DNA of 64,000 bases from Mesoflavibacter profundi (GCF_014764305.1 NZ_CP061703.1:2399501-2463500), one strand, 5' to 3'; counted from the first letter of the stretch, positions 1-8,678 are shown. Translations and numbers: made by a program. The notes: generated by a model from the letters alone, not told the origin.

Positions 1-2355
1 CAACAAAAATTATTACCCTTGGAAAAGTACCTTTCTCAACTTAACGACGCGCAATTAGAACCAACAATTCAAGTAGATGGACCAATGATTATTATTGCTG
101 GTGCAGGTTCTGGTAAAACAAGAGTATTAACGTATCGTATAGCTTACTTAATGCATAAAGGCGTAGATTCCTTTAGTATTTTAGCATTAACCTTTACCAA
201 CAAAGCAGCACGCGAAATGAAAGAGCGTATTGCACAAATTGTTGGCGAAAGTGAAGCTAAAAATCTTTGGATGGGTACATTTCACTCGGTTTTTGCACGT
301 ATTTTAAGAGTAGAAGGACATCATTTAGGTTTTCCGAGCAATTTTACAATTTACGATACGCAAGATTCTCAAAAACTTTTAGGATCGATAATAAAAGAGA
401 TGAATTTAGATAAAGATCTGTATAAAACTAAACAAGTTTACAGCAGAATTTCATCTTACAAAAACAGTTTAATCACTGTAAAAGCATACTTTAATAATCC
501 AGAATTGATGGAAGCAGATGCTATGGCGAGGCGACCACAAATGGGTAATATTTATAAAGCATATGTAGACCGTTGTTTTAAAGCTGGCGCAATGGATTTT
601 GACGATTTACTATTGCGCACAAACGAGCTTTTAACACGTTTTCCTACCGTTTTAGCAAAATATCAAGACAAGTTTAGATACATTTTGGTAGACGAGTATC
701 AGGATACAAACCACAGTCAGTATTTAATTGTACGTGCATTGGCAGATCGTTTTCAAAATATTTGTGTGGTAGGTGATGATGCGCAGAGTATTTATGCCTT
801 TCGTGGTGCAAATATTAATAACATTCTTAATTTCCAGCGTGATTATGATAATGTAAAATTGTACCGATTAGAACAAAATTACCGTTCTACAAAAAATATT
901 GTTGGCGCAGCAAATTCAGTGATTGACCATAACCAAACTAAGTTAGATAAAGTAGTTTGGACGGCTAATGAAGAAGGACCAAAAGTAAAAGTCCATCGAA
1001 GTTTAACCGATGGTGACGAAGGTCGTTATGTAGCAAGCACCATTTGGGAAACCAAAATGAATCAGCAGCTAAACAATAGCGATTTTGCCATTTTATACCG
1101 TACCAATGCGCAATCTAGAGCAATGGAAGATGCATTACGTAAACGAAATATTCCGTACAGAATTTATGGTGGTTTAAGTTTCTATCAACGTAAAGAAATT
1201 AAAGACGTATTGTCTTACTTACGTTTGATTTTAAATCCTTCAGATGAAGAAGCTTTAAAACGAATTATCAATTATCCAGGAAGAGGTATTGGCCAAACTA
1301 CAATAGATCGTTTAGTGGTTGCAGCCAACGGTTTGGGTAAAACCATCTGGGAAATTTTAAAAGAAATTGACACAGTTCAAGTAAATATAAATAACGGTAC
1401 CAAAAATAAACTTCGTGATTTTGTGACTTTAATTGAAAGTTATCAAGTGATGAATCAAACTGCTACCGCTTTTGAACTTGCAGAACACGTTGTGAAATCT
1501 AGTGGTTTGATGCGCGAGTTTAATAAAGACGGAACTCCAGAAGGTGTAACAAGGCTAGAAAACGTTGAAGAATTGCTAAACGGTGTTAAAGATTTTGTTG
1601 AAGGACAGCAAGAATTAGCAGATGCCAAAGGTGATTTAGCCGAGTTTTTAGAAGATGTTGCATTGGCTACAGATTTAGATAACGAAAAAGGCGATGATGA
1701 TGTAGTAGCGTTAATGACCATTCACCTTGCAAAAGGACTAGAATTTAATAATGTTTTTGTAGTAGGTTTAGAAGAAGATTTATTCCCAAGTGCTATGAGC
1801 ATGAATACGCGTAGCGAGTTGGAAGAGGAGCGAAGACTGTTTTACGTAGCCTTAACTAGAGCCGAAAAACAAGCCTATTTAACGTATGCTTTATCACGTT
1901 ACCGTTGGGGAAAATTAGTAGATTCTGATCCTAGTAGATTTATAGAAGAAATCGATGATCAATTTATCGAAAATATTACGCCACCAGAAGAAAGACGCAT
2001 AAATCCAATGTTATCTGCAGATATTTTTGGAGATGTTGAGCCAAATAAAATAAGATTTAAAAAACCAGTACAACCAAAATTTAAAAAGAAAGACAAAGCG
2101 CCAGAAAAGTTTGTAGCATCTACACCTAAAAACCTTAAAAAAGTTGATGCTTTAGGTAAAAATGATGTACCAAACACCAATTTATTTGACGGTAATTTAG
2201 CAGTAGGAAATATTGTTAGTCACATGCGATTTGGTAAAGGTGAAGTTTTAAAAATAGAAGGTAAAGGAACAGATACTAAAGCAGAAATTAAATTTGAAGT
2301 AGCTGGCGTTAAAAAGCTGTTATTACGTTTTGCAAAATTAGATGTAATAGGATAA
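1..2355 (+). CDS. UvrD/PcrA-type superfamily 1 DNA helicase (5' end uncertain)
   Basis: ATP-driven 3'-5' DNA helicase of the UvrD/PcrA/Rep family, acting in nucleotide excision repair and clearing of replication or transcription blocks. Counting from the TTG at 19, the Walker A motif AGAGSGKT is at residues 27-34, motif Ia LTFTNKAA follows, motif II DEYQDT is near 225 and VGDDAQSIYAFRG near 251; the C-terminal motif ALTRAEKQAYLTYALSRYRWG-like region is present. The last ~50 residues form a Tudor-like domain (VGNIVSH..FGKGEV) as in PcrA, where it contacts RNA polymerase. The frame is open to base 1 (codons for QQKLLP precede the TTG), so the true start is either TTG 19 or lies before the window; I therefore mark it from 1. 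Function is certain at family level; UvrD versus PcrA naming is not decidable here. Confidence 0.93.
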   Translation, partial: QQKLLPLEKYLSQLNDAQLEPTIQVDGPMIIIAGAGSGKTRVLTYRIAYLMHKGVDSFSILALTFTNKAAREMKERIAQIVGESEAKNLWMGTFHSVFARILRVEGHHLGFPSNFTIYDTQDSQKLLGSIIKEMNLDKDLYKTKQVYSRISSYKNSLITVKAYFNNPELMEADAMARRPQMGNIYKAYVDRCFKAGAMDFDDLLLRTNELLTRFPTVLAKYQDKFRYILVDEYQDTNHSQYLIVRALADRFQNICVVGDDAQSIYAFRGANINNILNFQRDYDNVKLYRLEQNYRSTKNIVGAANSVIDHNQTKLDKVVWTANEEGPKVKVHRSLTDGDEGRYVASTIWETKMNQQLNNSDFAILYRTNAQSRAMEDALRKRNIPYRIYGGLSFYQRKEIKDVLSYLRLILNPSDEEALKRIINYPGRGIGQTTIDRLVVAANGLGKTIWEILKEIDTVQVNINNGTKNKLRDFVTLIESYQVMNQTATAFELAEHVVKSSGLMREFNKDGTPEGVTRLENVEELLNGVKDFVEGQQELADAKGDLAEFLEDVALATDLDNEKGDDDVVALMTIHLAKGLEFNNVFVVGLEEDLFPSAMSMNTRSELEEERRLFYVALTRAEKQAYLTYALSRYRWGKLVDSDPSRFIEEIDDQFIENITPPEERRINPMLSADIFGDVEPNKIRFKKPVQPKFKKKDKAPEKFVASTPKNLKKVDALGKNDVPNTNLFDGNLAVGNIVSHMRFGKGEVLKIEGKGTDTKAEIKFEVAGVKKLLLRFAKLDVIG

Positions 2356-2379
2356 CTTTAGTTCAAAGTTTGAACACTA

Positions 2380-2427
2380 ACGTCTCTTCGAGTGTTTTGT
2401 GAGGCACGAACAAAATGTATCGAGAAG
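2380..2427. repeat. Dispersed intergenic repeat, copy A
   Basis: Starts ACGTC..TTCGAGTG and ends ATGTATCGAGAAG, with an internal inverted repeat TTTTGT (2395-2400) / ACAAAA (2410-2415). The same left and right edges recur at 3116-3164 and 28054-28171, always between genes. Function unknown; similar CTTCGAG/CGAGAAG palindromic units are commonplace in flavobacterial intergenic DNA. Confidence 0.6.
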
Positions 2428-2449
2428 TTTTAATTTAATAATAAAACAA

Positions 2450-3070
2450 ATGGCAAATATTATTAGAATATACGAAGAAAACCCAAATCCAAAAGCGATT
2501 AAGCAAGTGGTTGAGGTTTTAAAAAAAGGCGGATTAGTCATTTACCCAACAGATACAGTTTACGGTTTAGGTTGTGATATCACAAATACAAAAGCTTTAG
2601 AAAAAATTGCTCGAATAAAAGGTGTAAAATTAGAAAAAGCTAATTTCTCTTTTATCTGTCACGATTTAAGTAATCTATCAGATTATGTTAAGCAAATAGA
2701 CACAAAAACATTCAAAATTTTAAAACGTGCATTACCTGGACCTTATACTTTTATTTTACCAGGTTCCAAAACATTACCAGCTGCGTTTAAAAAGAAAAAA
2801 GAAGTTGGTATACGTGTGCCAAACAATAATATTGCTTTAGATATTGTAAAAGCATTAGGTAATCCAATTGTATCAACATCTATTAGAGATGAAGATGAAA
2901 TTATAGAATACACTACAGATCCAGAGTTAATCCATGAAAAATGGGACAATCTTGTAGATCTTGTAATAGATGGCGGTTACGGTGATAATCAAGCATCAAC
3001 AGTAATTGATCTATCTCAAGACGAACCTTTAATTGTGAGAGAAGGTAAAGGAAGTTTAGAGATTTTTTAA
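2450..3070 (+). CDS. tsaC: L-threonylcarbamoyladenylate synthase (Sua5/YciO/YrdC family)
   Basis: Makes threonylcarbamoyl-AMP from threonine, bicarbonate and ATP, the first step of the t6A37 modification of ANN-decoding tRNAs in the cytoplasm. The 206-residue product carries the YrdC fold almost end to end: GGLVIYPTDTVYGLGCD near the N-terminus, then the LPGPYTFIL and GIRVPNN motifs and STVIDL near the C-terminus. I chose ATG 2450 over the upstream GTG at 2399 because the stretch between them is the dispersed repeat and encodes nothing family-like. It lacks the extra Sua5 C-terminal domain, so it is the short TsaC type; a YciO-like paralogue role cannot be excluded. It follows the helicase gene on the same strand. 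Confidence 0.87.
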   Translation: MANIIRIYEENPNPKAIKQVVEVLKKGGLVIYPTDTVYGLGCDITNTKALEKIARIKGVKLEKANFSFICHDLSNLSDYVKQIDTKTFKILKRALPGPYTFILPGSKTLPAAFKKKKEVGIRVPNNNIALDIVKALGNPIVSTSIRDEDEIIEYTTDPELIHEKWDNLVDLVIDGGYGDNQASTVIDLSQDEPLIVREGKGSLEIF

Positions 3071-3115
3071 TGAGTTTTTATTGAAATAAAGTATTGCTAA
3101 GCAATATAATTCAAC

Positions 3116-3164
3116 ACGTCACTTCGAGTTATTTACAAAGTATGAGTAAATTGTATCGAGAAGT
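3116..3164. repeat. Dispersed intergenic repeat, copy B
   Basis: Begins ACGTCACTTCGAGTT and ends ATTGTATCGAGAAGT; internal arms ATTTAC (3131-3136) and GTAAAT (3146-3151) can pair. It sits between tsaC and the VOC gene. Edges match copies A (2380-2427) and C (28054-28171), while the interior differs but remains palindromic. Confidence 0.6.
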
Positions 3165-3217
3165 AATTTCAATATATTTTATCTTTAGTAATTGTAGAGA
3201 ATAAACTAAAACAGAAA

Positions 3218-3562
3218 ATGCAACCAACAAACAATCATATTAATTACGTCGAGTTTAAATCTACAGATTTAGAAGCGACAAAAACCTTTTATAACAACGC
3301 TTTTGGCTGGAAATTTACAGATTATGGCGATAGTTATATTGCTTTTGAATCTAGCGGACTTGATGGTGGTTTTGAAAAAACAGACCAACCAATTATTAAT
3401 GGTGTTTTGGTAGTTTTGTATCACAACGATTTAGAGTTTATTAAAACAAAATTAATCCAGTTAGGAGCAACAATTTCGGTAGATATATTTTCTTTTCCTG
3501 GCGGAAAACGCTTTCAGTTTTTAGATCCTTCGGGTAATGAATTAGCTATTTGGAGCGAATAA
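3218..3562 (+). CDS. VOC (glyoxalase/bleomycin-resistance fold) family protein
   Basis: A 114-residue single-domain vicinal-oxygen-chelate protein. The pattern INYVEFKSTDLEATKTFYNNAFGWKF at the N-terminus (start of the beta-alpha-beta unit) and LDPSGNELAIW at the end is diagnostic of the VOC fold, as is GGKRFQFLDPSGN. The metal ligands typical of glyoxalase I are only partly present, and many such short proteins are of unknown substrate, so no reaction is assigned. It is a single gene ending just before a bidirectional hairpin terminator shared with the convergent OmpA gene. Confidence 0.8.
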   Translation: MQPTNNHINYVEFKSTDLEATKTFYNNAFGWKFTDYGDSYIAFESSGLDGGFEKTDQPIINGVLVVLYHNDLEFIKTKLIQLGATISVDIFSFPGGKRFQFLDPSGNELAIWSE

Positions 3563-3572
3563 TAAACATAAA

Positions 3573-3599
3573 AAAAGCTCAACCTAAAGTTGAGCTTTT
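3573..3599. terminator. Bidirectional rho-independent terminator
   Basis: Stem AAAAGCTCAA / TTGAGCTTTT around a 7-nt loop CCTAAAG, with A-rich and T-rich flanks so that it works for the VOC gene (+) and the convergent OmpA gene (-). Confidence 0.85.
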
Positions 3600-3621
3600 C
3601 ATATATTTTATAAGAAAATGA

Positions 3622-4482
3622 TTAGTTACCTTCTTCAGATAAGCTTTTCATTTCTTCTTCAATCATGTTATAAAACTGATCGATTTTTGGTAAGATATAA
3701 ATCTTTGTTCTTCTGTTAGTTGCTCTGTTTTCAGCAGTTGTGTTAGGAACTAAAGGTAAATGATCACCACGTCCAGCAGCAATTAATTGCTCTGGTTTTA
3801 CACCTAATTCTTGTAACGCTCTTACAATAGATGTACTACGTTTAACACTTAAATCCCAGTTATCTAATAATACGCCTCTTCTGTATGGTACATTGTCTGT
3901 ATGACCTTCTACCATAGCTTCAAAATTAGGCTTACCATTAATTACCGTTGCTACTTTACCTAAGATTTCTTTTGCACGATCTGTAATGTCGTAGCTTCCA
4001 CTTTTAAATAATAATTTATCAGATAAAGAGATAAATACTACGCTTTTTTCAACATTAATTTCAATGTCTTCATCATTAAGACCAACTTCTTTCTTTAAAC
4101 TTGTCACTAAAGCTAAAGTAACACTGTCTTTTTTAGTTAAAGCGTCTTGTAATCTAGAGATTTTTAAATCTTTCTCTTTTAAGCTTTCTAAAGATTTTTC
4201 TAAGTTTTCTGCACCTTTTGTAGTTAATACAGTCATGTCTTTAGTACTTTGTATTAACGCTTGGTTGTTAGCTTTCATATCTGCTAAACGGTCTTGTAAT
4301 TCTTTCACTCTTGCAGCTTCAGCAGCTTTGTCTGCTAAACAAGAGTTTAATTTTACTGTAGCAGTATTTAAAAGGTCTTGTGTTTCTTTATGTTTTGCTT
4401 CTAAAGCTGCATATTCTTTTTTAGAAACACACGAGCTTAATAATAAAAGTGCACTTGCACTAAGTAATAGGATTTTTTTCAT
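3622..4482 (-). CDS. OmpA-family lipoprotein with coiled-coil linker
   Basis: Peptidoglycan-binding outer-membrane lipoprotein of 286 residues. The start is placed at ATG 4482 because it gives a canonical lipoprotein signal peptide with the lipobox LLSSC (Cys18); the open frame upstream of it has no signal character. Residues ~25-140 are alanine/lysine/leucine-rich with heptad character (coiled coil), and residues ~155-275 form the OmpA C-terminal domain with EGHTDNVPYR, WDLSVKRS and GRGDHLPLVPN..AENRATNRR, the elements that contact diaminopimelate. Likely an envelope anchor in a flavobacterium. The upstream region on the minus strand contains a TAnnTTTG-type -7 element (TACTTTTG). Confidence 0.88.
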   Translation of the reverse strand: MKKILLLSASALLLLSSCVSKKEYAALEAKHKETQDLLNTATVKLNSCLADKAAEAARVKELQDRLADMKANNQALIQSTKDMTVLTTKGAENLEKSLESLKEKDLKISRLQDALTKKDSVTLALVTSLKKEVGLNDEDIEINVEKSVVFISLSDKLLFKSGSYDITDRAKEILGKVATVINGKPNFEAMVEGHTDNVPYRRGVLLDNWDLSVKRSTSIVRALQELGVKPEQLIAAGRGDHLPLVPNTTAENRATNRRTKIYILPKIDQFYNMIEEEMKSLSEEGN

Positions 4483-4576
4483 AGTTAATTGGATAAAATT
4501 TAATTTATTCATACCAAAAGTATAAATATTTAAAATGTTAAAATAAGCTTTAACAAAACTTTTGCTAAAAGTTGTT

Positions 4577-5563
4577 TTAAAGGTTAGAAAACGTTTTGAC
4601 CTTTTTAATAAAGTAAGCGTAAACAATAGAAGTGCAAGAGTAGTAGTCTTTTTTTTGTGATAATTGTTTACGTTGTTTTAATATCAATTTAAGGCGACTA
4701 TAATAAGAAAAGTGAGCCTTTAAGATGGCAAATACATGTTTAGGTTTTAATAAAATTAAAAACCTAAACGCAGCAATACCATCTAATATTAATCTAAAAA
4801 ATATTAGTAAGAATATATTACCCGATGCATTTTTAGTAAGAGTAATTAAGCTGTTTCTAAAATTTAAGTAAGTTTTCTTGGGATTAGTGGCTTTTAAAGT
4901 AGCGCCACCAACATGAAAAACGGTACTTTCTGAAACGTATTTAGTCTTATAATTTAAATTGAAAGCTCGCCAACATAAATCTATTTCTTCTTGATGAGCA
5001 AAAAAGGATTCGTCAAAACCATTTAGTTGATTAAACACTTGTTTCCTTATAAAAAAACATGCTCCAGAAGCCCAAAAAATGTTTGAGTTTGGATATTGAT
5101 TAGTATCTGATTCTATGGTATTAAAAATTCGACCTCTACAATAAGGATATCCGTATTTATCAATAAATCCACCTGCTGCGCCAGCATATTCAAATTTAGT
5201 TTTGTCTTTATAATCCAAAATTTTTGGTTGAATTATTGCTGTATCAGATTCTGTTTTAAAAGCGTTTAAAATAGGTTGTAGCCAGTTTTTAGTTACTTCT
5301 ATATCGCTGTTTAATAAGCAGAAAATATCTTCATCTACAAAACGTAACGCATCGTTATAACCTTTTGCATAGCCACCATTTGTTTTGTTTTCTATGATTT
5401 TAACTTCAGGAAAGTTGGTTTTTACAAAATCAACAGAAGTATCTGTAGATGCATTATCTGCAACATAAATTGTGGCGTCTTTAGAATAATCAATAACAGA
5501 AGGCAAAAACTGCTCTAAAAGTGCTTTTCCGTTCCAATTTAATATGACTACTGCTATTTTCAA
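4577..5563 (-). CDS. Glycosyltransferase family 2
   Basis: A 328-residue GT2 glycosyltransferase of the rhamnosyltransferase/WcaA-like type, expected to build surface polysaccharide at the cytoplasmic face of the inner membrane. The N-terminus has the GT-A nucleotide-binding strand (KIAVVILNWNG), the ADNASTD motif, GGYAKGYNDAL, and LLNSDIEV as the DxD-equivalent metal site. GACFFIRK and GFDESFFAHQEEIDLCWR are the acceptor-site and catalytic-base motifs. After ~residue 240 there is a hydrophobic segment (IFLLIFFRLILDGIAAF) that may attach the protein to the membrane. Donor and acceptor sugars cannot be told. It is the upstream neighbour of the OmpA gene on the same strand. Confidence 0.87.
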   Translation of the reverse strand: MKIAVVILNWNGKALLEQFLPSVIDYSKDATIYVADNASTDTSVDFVKTNFPEVKIIENKTNGGYAKGYNDALRFVDEDIFCLLNSDIEVTKNWLQPILNAFKTESDTAIIQPKILDYKDKTKFEYAGAAGGFIDKYGYPYCRGRIFNTIESDTNQYPNSNIFWASGACFFIRKQVFNQLNGFDESFFAHQEEIDLCWRAFNLNYKTKYVSESTVFHVGGATLKATNPKKTYLNFRNSLITLTKNASGNIFLLIFFRLILDGIAAFRFLILLKPKHVFAILKAHFSYYSRLKLILKQRKQLSQKKDYYSCTSIVYAYFIKKVKTFSNL

Positions 5564-5615
5564 TATTGGTTGTTTGTTGATGTGTTTTTTTCTATTACTG
5601 CCAACTACGTACTTT

Positions 5616-6065
5616 CTACTGCTGACTATATTCCGGAATATCCCTTAAAAACTGATAATGTTCAGCATCAAAATCCATTTTGCAATAATAATGATTTATA
5701 CCGTTGGTTACCATTAAAAACTCTGCATTTAAAGTAAGATTATAACGCGCAATTTGATCAAAAGTATCTTGGTTAATATTAATTTTAGGCGCTTTACATT
5801 CAACAATTAATTTAATGCTTCCGTCAGTATTGTAAACAACAATGTCGTAACGTTTTTTTAAGTCGTTTACTTTCAGCTCCTTTTCAACGTTAATTAAAGA
5901 TATTGGATAATTTTTGACTTCAATTAAATAATGAACGCAATGCTGTCTTACCCATTCTTCAGGTTGTAAAACGATAAATTTTTTACGTATCACATCAAAG
6001 ATAGATACTTTATTTTCGCTATTTTTGAAACGAAACGAAAACTTTGGAAAATTGAGGTCTAGCAT
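5616..6065 (-). CDS. Stand-alone HsdR N-terminal (type I restriction R-subunit nuclease) domain protein
   Basis: A 149-residue protein consisting only of the HSDR_N (PD-(D/E)XK nuclease-like) domain: EEWVRQHCVHYLI, then KKRYDIVVYNTDG and LIVECKAP, matching the D..(E/C)xK nuclease core (Asp in YDIVV; E-C-K). No helicase part exists. In flavobacteria this gene is usual next to holA and is not part of a restriction system; its role is unknown. Start at ATG 6065 is chosen over further upstream codons because a good promoter (TTTG, 19 nt, TAACTTTG) ends at 6086, only ~20 nt upstream, and the longer version would run into holA. Confidence 0.8.
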   Translation of the reverse strand: MLDLNFPKFSFRFKNSENKVSIFDVIRKKFIVLQPEEWVRQHCVHYLIEVKNYPISLINVEKELKVNDLKKRYDIVVYNTDGSIKLIVECKAPKININQDTFDQIARYNLTLNAEFLMVTNGINHYYCKMDFDAEHYQFLRDIPEYSQQ

Positions 6066-6085
6066 TAACGCTGTATAATTTATTT

Positions 6086-6116
6086 CAAAGTTAAGGTACA
6101 ATAATAAAAAAGCAAA
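6086..6116 (-). promoter_or_regulatory. Bacteroidota-type promoter for the HsdR_N gene
   Basis: Read on the minus strand: TTTG at 6116-6113, 19-nt spacer, TAACTTTG at 6093-6086, a full match to the Bacteroidota -33/-7 consensus (TTTG ... TAnnTTTG). A start of transcription near 6079 would leave a ~14-nt leader before ATG 6065. Confidence 0.6.
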
Positions 6117-6161
6117 TTCCATGTCATATTTTTGGAATTTTAAACTTGCAATTTTAAGCTT

Positions 6162-7166
6162 GTGGACGACGTCAAACAACTGGTAACAGATATAAAAAAC
6201 GGAAATATCAAACCCATTTATTTACTAATGGGTGAAGAGCCTTATTATATTGATAAAATTTCAGAATTTATAGAACAAACTGTTCTTGCAGAAGAAGAAC
6301 GTGGTTTTAACCAGATGATTTTGTACGGTCGTGATGTAGCAGTAGAAGATATTGTGAGCAATGCAAAGCGTTTTCCTATGATGGCAGAACGCCAAGTGGT
6401 TATTGTAAAAGAAGCGCAAGATTTATCACGTACGTTTGACAAGTTGGATGATTATGCTAAAAACCCGCAACCATCAACCGTTTTGGTGCTTTGTTATAAA
6501 TACAAAACAGTAGATAAACGTAAAGCAGTTTATAAGGCGATAAAAAAATCTGGTGTTGTTTTTGAAAGTAAAAAACTATACGATAACCAAGTACCAGATT
6601 GGATTAAACGTGTCTTATCACCTAAAGGTTACACGATTACGCCAAAAGCCTCTCAACTGTTAGTTGAATTTTTGGGTACAGATTTAGGGAAAATCAATAA
6701 TGAACTTGAAAAACTTCAAATAGTTTTACCTAAAAACACACAAATTACGCCAGAGCATATCGAAGAAAATATTGGGATTAGTAAGGATTACAACAATTTT
6801 GAGCTTAGAAAAGCAATAGGCGCAAGAGATAGTAAGAAAGCATTTAAAATTGTACAATACTTTGCAGATAACCCAAAAGATAATCCAATGGTTGTTACTG
6901 TTGCTTTGCTCTTTAATTTCTTTTCTCAATTACTACAATTACACGGAATGAAAGATAGAAATCCGCGTAGTGTGGCAAGTGCATTACGAGTTAATCCTTA
7001 TTTTGTAAACGAATATTTGGATGCTGCAAGAAACTTCCCAATGCGAAAAGTAAGTCAAGTGGTTGCTCTACTTAGAGAGTTTGATGTAAAAAGCAAAGGT
7101 GTAAATAGTAATGCGGTACCACAAGGTGATTTGCTAAAGGAATTATTGGTTAAGATTTTAAATTAA
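6162..7166 (+). CDS. holA: DNA polymerase III subunit delta
   Basis: The delta subunit of the clamp loader, which opens the beta sliding clamp during replication. The 334-residue length and the sequence fit: YLLMGEEPYYIDKIS at the N-terminus (degenerate P-loop position), FNQMILYGRD, PMMAERQVVIVKEAQDL, VLVLCYKYKTVDKRKAVYKAIKK, and the helical collar domain at the C-terminus (PYFVNEYLDAARNFP). It starts with GTG at 6162; the first in-frame ATG is inside the conserved domain, so GTG is required. A TATTTTTG -7-like element lies at 6127-6134. It is divergent from the HsdR_N gene and its stop overlaps the start of the following cupin lipoprotein (TAATG). Confidence 0.92.
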   Translation: MDDVKQLVTDIKNGNIKPIYLLMGEEPYYIDKISEFIEQTVLAEEERGFNQMILYGRDVAVEDIVSNAKRFPMMAERQVVIVKEAQDLSRTFDKLDDYAKNPQPSTVLVLCYKYKTVDKRKAVYKAIKKSGVVFESKKLYDNQVPDWIKRVLSPKGYTITPKASQLLVEFLGTDLGKINNELEKLQIVLPKNTQITPEHIEENIGISKDYNNFELRKAIGARDSKKAFKIVQYFADNPKDNPMVVTVALLFNFFSQLLQLHGMKDRNPRSVASALRVNPYFVNEYLDAARNFPMRKVSQVVALLREFDVKSKGVNSNAVPQGDLLKELLVKILN

Positions 7167-7531
7167 TGAAGCACCTTTTTTCAATTGTATTAATCTTTTC
7201 CTTGTTTTCTTGCAAAACAACACAAACACTTCCAGATCCTTTACAAGCAGGTTGGAACGGTAAAAAAGTATGCGAAGTCTTACAAGACACTAAACAACAA
7301 CGCATATTAAAATGTACATTTCCGCCAGGAGTAGGACACGAAAAACATTATCATAATCCACATTTTGGTTATACTTTAAAAGGAGGAACATTTAAAATTA
7401 CAGATACTTCGGGAACAAAAACCATTACAGTTCCAACAGGAACAACGTGGAGTAAAGACCAACTATCAATACATGAAGTTATAAATGTTGGTGATAGTAC
7501 TTCGGTTTACTTGATTATTGAGCCTAAATAA
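7166..7531 (+). CDS. Cupin-domain lipoprotein
   Basis: A 121-residue protein with a lipoprotein signal peptide (SLFSCK, Cys16) followed by a single cupin barrel. The metal-site motif is visible as GHEKHYHNPHFGYTLKGG (three His and a downstream acidic/Gly turn) and the second half as HEVINVGDSTSVYLIIE. Cupins of this size bind a metal and small ligands; no substrate can be inferred. Its ATG overlaps the stop of holA by one base, so the two are probably cotranscribed although functionally unrelated. Confidence 0.82.
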   Translation: MKHLFSIVLIFSLFSCKTTQTLPDPLQAGWNGKKVCEVLQDTKQQRILKCTFPPGVGHEKHYHNPHFGYTLKGGTFKITDTSGTKTITVPTGTTWSKDQLSIHEVINVGDSTSVYLIIEPK

Positions 7532-7683
7532 AATTGTTAATTTCCATTAACGATTTTAACACAACCCAATTCTTTTTTAACAAAGCCTATTAAAATAAGG
7601 TTAAACGCTGGCTTAAATTCTTCAATAGGATTGATTTTGAGTAATTTAGATGAAAAGAAAAATTAACCTTAAAATCAAAAAAA

Positions 7684-8244
7684 ATGAAAAATTTAAATAA
7701 TAAAACTGTAGCAATATTAGCTACAAACGGATTTGAAGAAAGCGAATTAAAAGAACCAATGAATGCTTTAAAAGAAGCTGGCGCAGAAGTACACATTGTT
7801 TCTGAAAAAACAGGAACAATAAAAGCGTGGAAAGACGGAAATTGGAGTAACGAGTATCAAGTTGATAAAACTATAGATCAGGTATCTCAAGACGATTATA
7901 ACGCTTTAGTATTACCAGGCGGAGTAATTAATCCAGATACTTTAAGACGTAACGAAGATGCTGTAAGATTTATTAAATCGTTTTTTGCAAATAAAAAGCC
8001 AGTTGCTGCAATTTGTCACGCACCATGGTTATTAGCAGAAGCTGGCGTTTTACAAGATAGAAAAGTAACATCATACGACTCTATAAAAAGAGATATTGTA
8101 AATGCAGGAGCCATGTGGGAAGATAGTGAAGTAGTAGTTGATGAAGGACTAGTAACTAGTAGAAATCCTAACGATTTACCAGCATTTAATAAAAAATTAA
8201 TAGAAGAAGTTTACGAAGGTAAACACCAAATGCAAACTGCATAG
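7684..8244 (+). CDS. DJ-1/PfpI family protein (type 1 glutamine amidotransferase-like)
   Basis: A 186-residue member of the PfpI/YhbO group of the DJ-1 superfamily. The nucleophile elbow is AICHAPW with Cys111 followed by His112, and the acidic partner is at ATNGFEESEL (Glu near 20). LPGGVINPDTLR precedes the elbow as in PfpI. Members are reported as stress-related deglycases or chaperone-like proteins; which activity applies here is not certain. It is monocistronic and ends at a strong bidirectional terminator (8265-8293). Confidence 0.88.
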   Translation: MKNLNNKTVAILATNGFEESELKEPMNALKEAGAEVHIVSEKTGTIKAWKDGNWSNEYQVDKTIDQVSQDDYNALVLPGGVINPDTLRRNEDAVRFIKSFFANKKPVAAICHAPWLLAEAGVLQDRKVTSYDSIKRDIVNAGAMWEDSEVVVDEGLVTSRNPNDLPAFNKKLIEEVYEGKHQMQTA

Positions 8245-8264
8245 GTTTTAGATTGATTGATAGT

Positions 8265-8293
8265 AAAAAGCAAGCTTATTAAGCTTGCTTTTT
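8265..8293. terminator. Bidirectional rho-independent terminator
   Basis: Thirteen-base stem AAAAAGCAAGCTT (8265-8277) / AAGCTTGCTTTTT (8281-8293) with loop ATT, between the convergent PfpI and HxlR genes. Confidence 0.88.
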
Positions 8294-8656
8294 TTATTTT
8301 GGATTTAATGTGTTTTTTCTGTGATCAATTCCCCAATCAACCATAGCGTCTAAAACTTTTAAGATAGCTTCACCAGATTTGGTTAAAGAATATTCGATTA
8401 AAATAGGAGTAGAGTCGTACACAGTACGTTTTACAACGCCATTCATTTCCAGATCTTTTAATTCTTTAGATAACATTCTTGGTGTGATTTTTTCAATGTT
8501 TTCTTGTATGTCTTTAAATCTTGATTTTCCGTAAAGTAAAGAAGCAATTATTGGTAATTTCCATTTTCCGCTTAATACATTTAAAGTATCATTAATCGCT
8601 AAAACAAATTGTTTCGGGCAAGCTTTAACTGTTGAAATGTCTTTTACTTCACTCAT
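8294..8656 (-). CDS. HxlR-family winged-helix transcriptional regulator
   Basis: A 120-residue MarR-like/HxlR winged helix: CPKQFVLAINDTLNVLSGKWKLPII at the N-terminus with the redox-capable Cys13, the recognition helix ITPRMLSKELKDLEMNG, and the wing RTVYDSTPILIEYSLT. It is divergent from a QorB-like NAD(P)H oxidoreductase, the same arrangement as ytfH/ytfG and qorR/qorB, in which the regulator represses the oxidoreductase and is released by quinone or thiol stress. Two palindromes in the shared intergenic region are candidate operators. Regulator class is certain; the inducer is inferred from homologous systems. Confidence 0.9.
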   Translation of the reverse strand: MSEVKDISTVKACPKQFVLAINDTLNVLSGKWKLPIIASLLYGKSRFKDIQENIEKITPRMLSKELKDLEMNGVVKRTVYDSTPILIEYSLTKSGEAILKVLDAMVDWGIDHRKNTLNPK

Positions 8657-8678
8657 TTTTAGATATTTAAGATTCGAC

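Noticed and set aside
1455-1721. Minus-strand ORF inside the helicase gene
   Set aside because: Ser-rich antisense shadow of conserved UvrD codons.
2399-2449. N-terminal extension of tsaC from GTG 2399
   Set aside because: Encoded by the dispersed intergenic repeat; family homology starts at ATG 2450.
4064-4525. Plus-strand ORF of 153 residues opposite the OmpA gene
   Set aside because: Fully antisense to a well-supported lipoprotein gene and of Ser/Phe-rich shadow composition.
5616-6065. Type I restriction system
   Set aside because: Only the HsdR N-terminal domain is present; no HsdM, HsdS or helicase part nearby.
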